The notes beneath the pieces are model-generated. The model had not been told where the DNA came from. It ran no database searches and was given only the letters and a program-made list of their open reading frames with translations. From contig BCLD01000002.1 in NCBI GenBank assembly GCA_001600875.1, forward strand, positions 415,046 to 426,361: a stretch of 11,316 nucleotides of DNA, given 5' to 3'. Position numbers and translations under genes: made by a program. Positions 1-8,277 of this stretch are shown here, in pieces (position 1 is the stretch's first letter; each line of letters starts with the position of its first letter). Source of the stretch: Solicoccozyma terricola (lineage: Eukaryota; Basidiomycota; Tremellomycetes; Filobasidiales; Piskurozymaceae).

Positions 1-137
1 TCCGAGCCGTCCTTGGTGGGTTTCTTCGTCTCCCTTGCTCGTCTGTAAACGAAGTTGGTGTAGGTTGTGTTGGAAGCTCTTCCTCTTCAGGCTCATATGC
101 CCAGAACTGTCGCTTTGTTCGAGTTGTTCTTGTAATT
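1..137 (-). pseudogene. Fragment A: linker between integrase and reverse transcriptase
   Basis: Past the stop at 138-140, another minus-strand frame continues the polyprotein to the window edge. It contains an acidic stretch, PTPTSFTDEQGRRRNPPRT, which matches the corresponding place in element B (PTPTFDDEGRRRNPGRT, about 4186-4236). This shows that fragment A continues leftwards towards reverse transcriptase beyond the window, and that the stop at 138 results from a frameshift within roughly 140-170 rather than being a natural protein end. Confidence 0.7.
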
Positions 138-1187
138 TCAGGCAGGAACGTCCACCAGAGGCTCGAGTTGATGTTCCATGGATTGTCTGTCATGTTCTTC
201 CGGAAATGGTTTTTCTGCCAAATGTAATCTATCTTTTTGTTCTTGCTTTTCATTTTCCTGTTCTTGCAGAGTCTCTCCCAAGTCGATTTGTTCATCTTGC
301 TGAGATGTATCTGGACGATAGATGGGAGCTTGCTGTGTTGCAGGAAGAGTAACACCAGTAACAACACGCACATCCCTTGATCTAACGAGTTTACCGGTGC
401 CTTTCAATCGCACAATCCATCCACTGACATTATCCTCTTGTCCTAGGATTCGTCCTTGAGCTGCTTTTGCCGTCTCAAAGCTAGCTTTTGATCGTGTTTC
501 CTTCGGAATATAAACAAAGCATGAGCTTCCAAAGCGCAGAATCGATGGCAAATTCGGTTGCCTTCCAGTGAGTTTCTTCCAGGCTGAGATTCCGTCCTTT
601 CCCGTTGAGATTTTCATGATGATAACAGCCGCATATCTTGCTGCATAGTCCCAGTATCCATGACCAAGGCCAGCATCCATGATCATGGCACTTATCATTT
701 CTTTAGCTGTTCGCATAAAGCGTTCGATTGTGCCATTCAGTTCCGGTGTATATGGTGTTGTAAGTTGATGAATAATTCCTTTCTTGCGATACCATTGTTC
801 CGCTTCCCCCTTCACGAATTCCGTACCATTATCTGTTCGAATAAAGCGTACTTTCTCGCCTAGTTGTCGTTCCACTTTGACAACAAAATCCTTGAGTGCT
901 TCTAACGCAGGTTTCCGACCAACCATTGGAACGATTCCACACACATTGGAGAAGTCATCGATCATCGCCACAAAATGATCATATCCATTGAGTGATGGTG
1001 TGAAGGGCCCAGCGATATCGGCATGAATAAGTTCGCCATTCCTTTTTGCTCGAGGGCTGTTGCCACTCTTGGGGTATCTTGGCATCTTCTGTTGTTGACA
1101 GACATCGCAATCTGTGAGTCTGAAGCGATTGGACTCAGCTGTCTTGCTGCTTATGGATAGCTTTCCTTCCTTTGCAAGGTCAAGCAA
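138..1187 (-). pseudogene. Fragment A: copia integrase
   Basis: A 349-codon open frame covers the rest of the integrase. Counting from the first residue of the open frame, the CxxC half of the zinc site is C27 and C30 (DCDVC). The catalytic triad is D57 (IHADIAGPF), D119 (IRTDNGTEF) and E155 (LNGTIERF), with exactly 35 residues between the second Asp and the Glu, the classical D,D35E spacing of rve-type integrases. The C-terminal part (about 220-349) carries the GRILGQ and GWIVRL segments also seen in B, then a Glu/Gln-rich linker. No real start codon is implied, because in an intact element this would be the middle of a gag-pol polyprotein. The frame is detached upstream by the frameshift near 1190 and ends at a stop at 138-140. 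Confidence 0.9.
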
Positions 1188-1447
1188 TTTCGAAGCCCAA
1201 TATGGCCCAATCGTTGATGTTCAGCCTCCAAAGGTGTCCTTGATTTAACTGGAGGTCCAGTTCGCAGTGCTGTCGCTTGATTCTTGCCAAGACGGATCGT
1301 CCAGAGATCGCCCTGTCTCTGTATTGACACTTGCTCTTTGTTGCGTGATAAAGAGCCTCCTGTGTCCGTTATATTGACCTTCCATCCATGTCGCATCATC
1401 CTGCTTGGAGACAGAAGATTGACCCGCAATTCAGGGACATAGTGAAC
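1188..1447 (-). pseudogene. Fragment A: protease C-terminus and GAG-pre-integrase domain
   Basis: The reading frame open from about 1447 to 1151 encodes the last strand of the copia protease (HYVPELRVNLLSPSRM) followed by the GAG-pre-integrase domain with the conserved EAEHQRLGHIG, which supplies the two histidines of the integrase HHCC zinc site. The frame is lost right after GHIG near 1190. Comparison with the same place in elements B and C (GHIG followed by a K-LL-LAK stretch) suggests a single-base deletion. The protease active-site half is missing because the element breaks at about 1447. The family assignment is firm. The exact breakpoint is uncertain by about five bases. Confidence 0.85.
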
Positions 1448-2857
1448 GTGGTAGCATCAAGGATGACAAGAGCAGGGTCGGCGCCACCAACGGCGATCGA
1501 ATCAACGACGACAAAGGCATTGACGGCGGAAGAAAGGAAGGAATGGCGTCTCTGGCAGAAGATGGAAGTCAAGGTGTAAGGTATCATTAGAGCCACCGTC
1601 TCTAGTGGTATCATGTTTGACCTAGATGAACTAAAGTCAGGCAAGGCCATGTGGGACCACATTGCGAAGCGGCACAAGCAAGATTCACCTGAGGAACAAG
1701 CAATCATCCGGGATGCATTAGCTACTATCAGGCTACCAGAGAACAGCAACGCCGATCGAATGGAGGCTCATGTGGAGGAGTTCAACAGCTTGATGCTGAG
1801 AGCAAGAACTGCCGGTATCACGTTCACCCAGGATGAAAGGATCGTACGCTTCCTGGCTACCCTTCCCCGTTCCATGTCGATCCTCCGTTATTCATTCGGG
1901 ACAATGGAAGAGTCGAAGAGGACATGGGAGGAGGCCATGATGCAATACAACCTCGAGGTGGCGGACGCAAGGCAAGAAGAGAAGACAAAGAAAGATACGG
2001 GAACAGCTATGCTCCTGAAGGACAACTATCGACAAAAGAAAACCACCAGCAACACTCGTCAGGAAAGAGACAAACGAGGAAACTCCCGCCCCACGAGGGA
2101 TGCACCAAAAGGGGAGTGCTTCAACTGCAAGAAGCCCGGTCACTGGGCAAGGGATTGCTGGCACAATGAAGAGAACAAGAAAGGCGGAAAGGATGGTTAT
2201 CGAGAAGGACCAAAAGGTCAGGGTTTCAAGAAGAAGGAACAACCAAGTCGGCGATGGGGAAACAACAACAACAATGACGACGGTGCCGAGGCTATGGTAG
2301 CCAAGGCCGACGATGATCCAGCATGGTCACTCACTACAATCGGTCACAATCGAGGATCGAGTTGGAAGTGGGATGAGGAATACAGTATGTCATGCAAAAG
2401 CGATGACGAGAACCATGACCAGCCTGAGAAGGCGCAGAAATCCCAATCCCCAGGGTGTCCTAGTAGCTGTGGCAGGCTCCTAGGACCAGTGTTAGCTGAG
2501 TACAAAAGTTGTGTCGAGAAACCCACCTTGTTAAGGGTAGAGCTGACAAACGGCGACAACCCCAGGCAAGAAGCGGCGTTATCAACAATGAAAGAAATGG
2601 TCAATTGGATCGTTGACAGCGGAGCAACCCACCACATGACATGGCAACGAGAGGTACTCACCAACGTTCACCCATCGCCACGTCCCACATCATTCTCCAC
2701 AGCCGGGACCCATCGACTGGAGTCCAGAGAGATAGGAGAGGTGAAGGTCAGTCTACGAGATGGGAAGAGCTTGATCATCCGAGACGTTCACTATGTATCC
2801 GAGTCCCGGGTGAACCTGTTATCAACACATCGGATGGTAAAAACGGATGGGACGTAA
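1448..2857 (+). pseudogene. Element B: gag (UBN2-like, zinc knuckle) and protease
   Basis: The frame from 1448 encodes a gag fragment (EERKEWRLWQKMEVKV), is broken by TAA at 1577-1579, then stays open from 1580 to the TAA at 2855-2857. Visible parts are a helical capsid-like UBN2 region (about 1613-1960), a basic region, a CCHC zinc knuckle of form C-x2-C-x4-H-x4-C at 2117-2158, an Asn/Asp-rich stretch (about 2258-2283), and an aspartic protease with its active-site DSGA at 2615-2626. In an active element gag packages the RNA and the protease matures the polyprotein. The frame is lost in a run of A near 2840-2845, apparently through loss of one A, because the next frame continues the expected protein. 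Confidence 0.9.
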
Positions 2858-3707
2858 GATTGACACCATTGGGTGGATACATCAAGAAAGGAAAGGCTTC
2901 ACTCACCCTCTCCAGAGACGGAGGCCTTTGGACAGCATNCCACAACCTGGTCCAAAGCNTGAACCTCTTCCATGCTCCTGCATCCACNGCGGTTATCGAG
3001 ATCAAANCCCCCCTGGGAGAAGAACACAAGAGGTTAGGTCACATTGGGCGGCACAAACTACTCGAACTGGCCAAGGAGGGACAACTCGCGTGGATGAAGC
3101 CCTCCGATGTAATATAACTTCCAACTGTCCGACTGTCAAGTCTGCCAACAGTTCAAGATGACTATGCACCCCAAGAACAAGCACAGCCCGCGAGGGGCAA
3201 GAGATGCCGAGTTAGTACATGTTGACATCACTGGACCATTCACAACGTCAATCACAGGCAACGACCACCTATTGGCGATCCTGGACGACTATTCCAAGGT
3301 CTGTGCACTTGTCCCAATGGCGGGAAAGAAGCCATCATTTGAAGCATTGCGAACATTTGTTGCAAAGGTTGAGCGGCAATTGGACAAAAGGTGCGCTTCA
3401 TAAGGTCAGATAATGGGATGGAGTTCTGTAAAGGTGACGCACAGGAGTGGTACCGGAAGAAAGGTATCATCCAACAGGTTTCGACAGTGTACACCCGAAC
3501 TCAATGGGACAATCGAGCGATTCATGCGAACCACGAAGGAAATGATCGCAACAATGATTGCGGACTCCGGACTAGGCCACCAATACTGGGACCATGCGGC
3601 TCCATACACAGCAACGGTGCTGATGAAGATCAACAAGGCAGACGATGGCACCAGTGCTTGGACAAAGCTGACTGGACGGAAGCCAAACATCGATTCAATA
3701 CTTAAGT
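2858..3707 (+). pseudogene. Element B: GAG-pre-integrase and integrase, frameshifted
   Basis: Integrase homology runs through this stretch but changes frame repeatedly. Frame one (to the stop at 3115-3117) carries the zinc-site histidines in EEHKRLGHIG. A second frame (about 3118-3400) carries the CxxC pair (DCQVC) and the first catalytic Asp (VHVDITGPF). A third (about 3391-3485) carries the second Asp (RSDNGMEF). A fourth (about 3485-3715) carries the Glu region (ELNGTIERF). All catalytic residues can be found but not in one frame. The change near 3395 fits loss of one A in a run of A. The changes near 3112-3120 and 3485 are small indels. The four N bases fall in the first segment. Confidence 0.85.
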
Positions 3708-5087
3708 TTGGCAGCAATGTGCTTTGTACACATCCCAAAGGAAACAAGGTCGAAAGCAAACTTCGAGACACCAAAAGCAATACTGGGAAGGATCCTTGGG
3801 CAGGATGAGGCCGTGAGTGGATGGGTCGTTCGACTAGAATCGAGTGGAAGGCTGGTACAATCAAGGGACGTACGACTGGCGACCGGAGCAATGTCATCAC
3901 CGCCAGAAGCAACCGAAACGAACCCCGCCAGACCCAACCACAACCACATCCACATCAACGTCGACAGCTTACTCCAGGAGGAGCAGGAGGAAGAACCTAC
4001 GGAGCCCGCAGCTCCCACCATTCATCCTCCCGTAGAAGCCGTCAACATTGATGACCAACAAAGGCCCCCAACACCACAACCACACGAAAGTAGAATCCCT
4101 CGACCAGCACCAAAGAAGACCCCAGTCAACCAACGATGGGAATACGTCCCAGTGAGTGAGGAACCAGACGAGCTAGTCCCAGGACCAACACCGACGTTCG
4201 ACGATGAAGGAAGACGACGAAACCCCGGCCGCACCACCAGAAACCAACAACCCTCTCGATACGGCGATTCTTTCCTCACGTTCACCGGACCAAACGCTAG
4301 GAATGCTTACCTGGCTACAGAGGTCGTCGGATGGGCACTCTCAACAGGTTTTGACAAGGATGAACCAAGAAATATCAATGAAGCGATGAAGGGTGGTGAT
4401 GCATTTGAGTGGAAAGAAGCCATGAACAGAGAACTAGAAAACTTGCGCGAGAAGGGTACTTGGCAAGAAGTTTGCACACCGCCAAATAGAAAGAAAATTG
4501 GAGCAAAGTGGGTCCTAAAGATCAAACGAGATGCAGAGGGTAACATCGTCAAGTACAAGGCTAGATTGGTCGCCAAGGGATACTCGCAGGTGCCAGGAGT
4601 GGATTTTGAGGAGACCTATGCACCCGTGGGTCGCACTACATCCTTGCGCATCCTGCTTACAACTGCGGTAACCCTAGATCTCGAAATCCTCCAAGCCGAT
4701 GTTGAAGGTGCTTACCTCAATAGCAACCTTGATGTCGACATCTACATGGAGTACCCAGAAGGTATCAGACCAAAGAAAGGATGTGATGGCCTGCAACTCA
4801 AGAAGTCACTAAACGGTCTAAAGCAGTCCGGACGAACTTGGTGGATCGAGATGGGAGACAAACTGGCAAAGCTCGGATTCAAACGGCTCGAATCCGACTG
4901 GGGTCTCTATGTACAGCCAAGGAGCCAAAGGAATGGCCTAATCATCATCCTGGTCTACGTCGACGACTTCGTCATTGCCGGTGACTCAAAGAAGGAGTTA
5001 CAACGATTGCTGGAGAAGCTGAAAGGATTCTGGAAGCTGTCGGAGATAGGTGAAGTGAGTACTATCCTGGGTATGACTGACTTGTAG
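3708..5087 (+). pseudogene. Element B: integrase C-terminus, linker and reverse transcriptase
   Basis: Open frame of about 459 codons. It starts with the integrase C-terminal segment (CFVHIPKETRSK, GRILGQ), passes through a long Pro/Thr/Glu-rich linker (about 3890-4240), and enters the copia reverse transcriptase (RVT_2 type) at about 4380. Clear RT motifs are KARLVAKGYSQ, ETYAPVGR, LQADVEGAYLN, which holds the first catalytic Asp, and YVDD at 4955-4966, which holds the other two. The homology stops after EVSTILGM at 5073-5075. The next three codons and the TAG at 5085-5087 belong to the junction with fragment C. RNase H is missing, so the element is 3'-truncated. The frame is entered by an apparent one-base insertion near 3715. 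Confidence 0.92.
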
Positions 5088-5547
5088 TCTATCGCTAGCA
5101 ACCCATCCTTTGCTAGCTCGAGTAGTTTCTTTCGACCTATATGACCCATGCGTTGGTGTTCGGCCTCGAGGTTTGTCCTTGTCTTTACCAATGGTCCGGT
5201 TAAGAACACTGTTGCCGTTGTTAATGGTCTGATTGCCTCTATACTGGTTACCCATAGTCCTCCTTGGCGATGCATTCTAAGGAGTTCACGCCCTCGCGTA
5301 ATCTGACCGCCGTTGGAGGTCATGCTGACTTTCCAGCCATAGAAGTCCATTCGGCTTCCTGAGAGTAGGTTCACCCTCGAAGTTGGGACATAGTGGGACA
5401 TCTTTGATAGTCACCATCCTTTCCGAATTCATCCTCACTTTGATCTCTCCTTTCTCCAATGCAATCAATGTTGATGACTCCGCCGTGGGAGACGTGAGAG
5501 GTTGATCTAGCCTAGTCATGTTGGTTAACACTCCTCGTAAGGGAGTC
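5081..5547 (-). mobile_element. Copia fragment C (protease to GAG-pre-integrase)
   Basis: Short minus-strand piece of a third copia element. Reading leftwards from 5547, the first segment matches the protease of B just after its active site (LRGVLTN here, QREVLTN in B). The second is protease end plus GAG-pre-integrase (SRVNLLSGSRM, then EAEHQRMGHIGRKKLLELAK). It overlaps fragment A by about 100 residues of the same domain but differs in sequence, so A and C are not two halves of one element. The fragment ends at about 5081 against B and at 5547 against an LTR that begins at 5548. Confidence 0.85.
5081..5547 (-). pseudogene. Fragment C: protease and GAG-pre-integrase reading frames
   Basis: Two overlapping minus-strand frames make up one broken coding stretch. 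The frame from about 5547 to 5400 (containing VLTNMTRLDQPLTSPTAES) carries protease. A second frame from about 5401 to 5081 carries HYVPTSRVNLLSGS and the zinc-site histidines in EAEHQRMGHIG. The switch falls at about 5398-5402, where an extra C in a short C run explains the shift. The DSGA active site of the protease, expected just to the right of 5547, is absent because the LTR starts there. Confidence 0.8.
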
Positions 5548-5743
5548 TGTTGAAATAACCGTGTCTTTAGAGCGCTCTATCACTCCGGACAGTAGGACAC
5601 TCCTACGGACAATCTGACAATTGCCCGGAGGAACGGTATCAGGTCAACCATTGTCCTCTAGCTGTCTCTTTGACTATAAAGATCCAGGGAATGTCAAGCC
5701 AAAGGTGTGCTTTTGTAGATAGAACAACCAATTCATTTGTCAG
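5548..5743 (+). repeat. Copia LTR (plus orientation), partial or solo
   Basis: This stretch begins TGTTGAAATAACC, the same start as the 3' LTR of element D on the other strand at 10247. The two align over their whole shared length (196 bases here, 189 there) with only scattered substitutions. The main differences are an 8-base block present here (about 5665-5675) and absent from D, and one extra base in D. The LTR identity rests on D, where this start follows the pol stop codon and a purine tract. No matching 3' LTR, primer-binding site or direct flanking duplication was found here, so it may be a solo or truncated LTR. Confidence 0.8.
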
Positions 5744-5998
5744 CATTGAGGACGGTTCGACGACGATCACGACTCTTCAGGTGGTCTTCTCGTTATTACA
5801 TATTATTGTGGCGTTACTACAAATTTTGTGAGGGTGTCCCAAATACAAACATCGGCTTCTCCAACGCAGCTCAGATCCCCGTCGTCGCTCATTCCGGACA
5901 GCTTGTACATGGCCTTCCCCAGCGGTCGCATAGGATCAAATCAACCAATCAACACCGTCATTGTAGTAACAGGCGCAACAACTCACAGATAATACACA
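5744..5998. other. Stretch between LTR and GTPase gene, no gene seen
   Basis: About 255 bases between the end of the LTR homology and the stop codon of the GTPase gene. It may contain the true 3' end of the LTR (an ACA-ending site lies at 5798-5800 and another at 5819-5821) and the 3' untranslated region of the GTPase gene. A plus-strand open frame runs through it (5737-6018) but resembles nothing I recognise. No clear AATAAA signal was seen on the minus strand. Confidence 0.4.
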
Positions 5999-6980
5999 TC
6001 ACCCAAAGACGTCTCTGAAAAAAGCCCGAACGGGGTGCTTTCGATCATACTTCCTCTGTTCCTCTAGCTCCTTCGCCCTCGCTTCCCACTTGCGCTCTGC
6101 TTCGGCGTCCCGATCCCTCCTCGATTTCTCCTCCTTCAACATCCTGATCTCCTGCTCGGACAGCGCTTTGGCCATCATTTGCTTTCTCTTGATCTCGGCC
6201 AATTCAGCCGCATGCTCCTCATCCTTCGCCTTCTGAGCCTTCACCAAAGCGTCGAGCTGTGCCCTGGTGATCTCAGCACTCTCATCGCTGATGTCCATCT
6301 CCTCCGTGACAACACGGACCCCAGAGAAACCGACCTGCTTAGCTTCTGCTTGAAATCGACTTGACTGGCTCCTCGTCGGTGTCGGCATCCTCGAGGAGTA
6401 AAATTTTGAAACTGGTCCCCTCGGGCAAATAATTCTTGATAATCTCTTTGAATTTGTCCATGCGAGCTTCCTGGGTCAACAGTTTCTTCATGTCGTAGGA
6501 AGCGATTCTAGTGACAACCACTCCTATCGTCTGGTTCTTCACTTCCACCGCATCCATCACAGCCCTCATAAGGTTACCGTCCTGCGGCAGCATCCTTCCG
6601 CTCCTAGGTGCAAAGGCGAACATCAGGCTGTACGGTCTGCCTCGACTGAGGCCGTCCAATATTTCCTTGGCATTCTTCATCGAGGTCGTCTGCTTCGTCT
6701 CACCGTCCTTGCTAGCGTGGGGGTTGTTGACTTCGAACAGCCCTGGAGCATCCATCACGGAGACCCGCTCTCCATCGAGGACAGTATCATACGTCTGGAT
6801 GTATCGAGTCATTCCGGTGCCGTCCGACCATCTACTCTCGAAGCTCGCCCCTAAGACGTTACAGAGAGAGCTTTTACCGACGCCGGGGTTGCCTAACATG
6901 ATGACGATCCTGTTGGGATCCTTGGGCCCTCCGAACGTCCGAAGACCACCGGGCATCATTGAAGTGCCAACGTGCATCAT
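5999..6980 (-). CDS. AIG1/GIMAP-like or MMR_HSR1-like GTPase with C-terminal coiled coil
   Basis: Probable intracellular GTP-binding protein. The 5' part (6980 to about 6366) has a Walker A/G1 loop GNPGVGKS at residues 30-37, a possible G2 Thr in GTGMTRY (about 55-60), and a G3 DAPG at residues 77-80, followed by LFEVN as in AIG1-type GTPases. The expected G4 (T/NKxD) is only TRIA at 157-160 after a VVV strand, so guanine specificity may be altered. The 3' part (5999 to about 6345) is a highly charged Lys/Glu/Arg/Ala-rich helix, a likely coiled coil, ending FFRDVFG. The two parts lie in different frames, so an intron or a frameshift is required. The start at 6980 is preceded by an in-frame TAA at 6999-7001. 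Predicted length is about 304-316 residues. G-domain identity is firm, the subfamily is not, and the biological role is unknown. Confidence 0.75.
6346..6412 (-). other. Candidate intron in the GTPase gene
   Basis: Two introns would join the G-domain frame to the coiled-coil frame. One is 67 nt (6346-6412, GTTTCA donor, AAGCAG acceptor), a usual fungal size but with a poor donor, giving about 304 residues. The other is 31 nt (6335-6365, GTCAAG donor, CTAAGCAG acceptor), with a better donor and acceptor but very short, giving about 316 residues. A single-base error or a genuine frameshift is the third possibility. Both introns give a continuous frame across the join. Confidence 0.35.
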
Positions 6981-7001
6981 TATGTATGTTGAGGTTGTTT
7001 A

Positions 7002-8277
7002 ATCTAGAGGCTGTGGCGTGTGCAGAGGTTCTTCTGACAGAACCATCAGCGTACCGAATATCGAGGAAACGTGACTCACGACGCCCAAATGTGACACTGT
7101 CGTTTCAAGCGCTTCGATTCGGTCAGGTAAAATCCACGTGAGGGTAGGGTCCTGGGACGAGCAAGAGCGACTCACAATCGGCAGATGCCTGATGTATGGT
7201 CCGTCGAGGCAACCTCAAGGAGCGAACGCTTCATTGAGTCGAGGGATTTCCAAGACCTATAAACTCACAGTCAGGTCGGGCGAATTGCTTGCTAGATATG
7301 ACGAGACGTTCCCTAGGAAAGGCTGTATCAAGCGAATATGCCGTTGGAGTGGCAAACAACAAAGATAACGGGCGACTTTCGCATTCAGTAGCTATATACA
7401 CTTTTCGTCTCCACAAGTCGTGATTTATTGGAGGGGAAAGAAGAGGAAGGGAAACACAAACAGTCAGCAACGGAAGACAAGCATGTTTGCTTCCTCGGGC
7501 GGGAAGCAGAATTTTGTACTCGGACCTCCTAATCGCGACAGTGTGGGTACAGTGAGTGAGACATTGGAACAGCTGTTCCACAGGCCTATTCCCCTTCATA
7601 GATGTGAAGCGCAAGCTGTGACATCGTTCCCGAGACCAAGTCTGATTACAGCGCCCCCCCACAGAGGCCTGTTCGCTCAGTCTTGTGCGTGTTTCCTGCA
7701 TCAATCTGCAGAACTTGATTCCGCCACGCACGCCACGCAAAGACACCGAACAGTCAGCACCTGGGACATTTTGAACCCTGAGACACCCGTAGTAATCAGC
7801 AGATACGGAAAATTCGCCTGCCCACCGCCTGTTCAAGAAGAACAAACAGAGAAGGCGTGCTGCCTCCTACCGGGAGCTTTCGAGAGGTCAGCTTGGAAAG
7901 CCGTCGCAGACTGATTTTGATGTTGTTTTTGGAAGGCTGCAACGGTGCATCCGCCAGAACCCGGCGGAATCTCCAAGCAGATTTTTTCATAGGTAACGAT
8001 GCAGCAACGGCAAGTCAGTGAAGCCTAAAAATAAGCCTGCTGGCCATGAGGTCAGCACCCTTGCTACGCTGAATTGTCGTTCAAAACAGCTCCCTCTGAT
8101 CCTTTGGCGAGCGCTAGATTCTTTCTCCTCGCGCGACCTGGTCGACGCTCGTTATCAAGCTCATGCCTTTCAAAACACTTTAGAAACGCCGCTTCGTCCG
8201 TCATGCAAACATATTCAAATGTGCCGGTCTGATTACCGGCCACCGGGCAGGTCAAAGCGGCTGCCTTTTGCGGTATC
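7002..8277. other. Long stretch without a recognisable gene
   Basis: About 1.3 kb upstream of the GTPase gene. Overlapping open frames exist on both strands (a 204-codon frame on minus, 7231-7845, and a 164-codon frame on plus, 7420-7914), but neither shows a known motif, a compositional bias typical of protein, or similarity to the retroelements. The 5' region and promoter of the GTPase gene must lie at its left end. A TATATA-like run at 7391-7398 is too far away to assign. A short hairpin-like inverted repeat is at 7028-7045. Confidence 0.4.

Larger units (their letters stand above)
1..1447 (-). mobile_element. Copia fragment A (protease end to post-integrase linker)
   Basis: Minus-strand remnant of a Ty1/copia LTR retrotransposon. 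Reading leftwards from 1447 there is the end of the protease region (HYVPELRVNLLS), the GAG-pre-integrase zinc region (EAEHQRLGHIG), the integrase core, and a charged linker that resembles the linker before reverse transcriptase in element B. Domain order is protease-integrase-(RT), which defines copia rather than gypsy elements. At the left it runs out of the window. At the right it stops abruptly near 1447, where plus-strand gag of element B begins. No LTR is present. Frameshifts near 1190 and near 140-170 show it is not functional as it stands. Confidence 0.9.
1448..5075 (+). mobile_element. Copia element B, degenerate, without LTRs
   Basis: Plus-strand Ty1/copia body containing, in order, gag (UBN2-like) with a CCHC zinc knuckle, protease, GAG-pre-integrase, integrase, a proline-rich linker and reverse transcriptase. 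The first part of gag, both LTRs, the primer-binding site and all of RNase H are absent. It starts abruptly at about 1448 against fragment A and ends at about 5075 against fragment C, both of which lie on the opposite strand. Breaks seen are an in-frame TAA at 1577-1579 and frame changes near 2845, 3112-3120, 3395, 3485 and 3715. Four N bases lie between 2939 and 3007, so some breaks could be assembly errors. As written, it cannot make a polyprotein. Confidence 0.9.

Noticed and set aside
3889..4021. Pro/Thr/His-rich segment with repeated CCAC-like units as a tandem repeat
   Set aside because: It is the ordinary low-complexity linker between integrase and reverse transcriptase, with no regular unit.
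1448..5075. Repeat-induced point mutation as the cause of decay
   Set aside because: Breaks are mainly indels, and the sequence is not AT-enriched with many TAA/TAG stops as RIP would leave. Only one in-frame stop is seen in gag.
1..5547. Fragments A and C as two halves of one element split by insertion of B
   Set aside because: A and C both contain the protease end and GAG-pre-integrase region with different sequences, so they overlap rather than join.
7028..7045. Short inverted repeat GGTTCT-6-AGAACC
   Set aside because: A six-base stem is expected by chance in a window of this size, and no terminator or regulatory context is visible.
7231..7845. 204-codon open frame on the minus strand, overlapped by a 164-codon frame on plus (7420-7914)
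   Set aside because: No motif, no family resemblance, composition looks like random translation, and each strand's frame contradicts the other. Not called as genes.
8223..8240. Inverted repeat GCCGGT-6-ACCGGC
   Set aside because: Same reason: a short stem with no supporting context.
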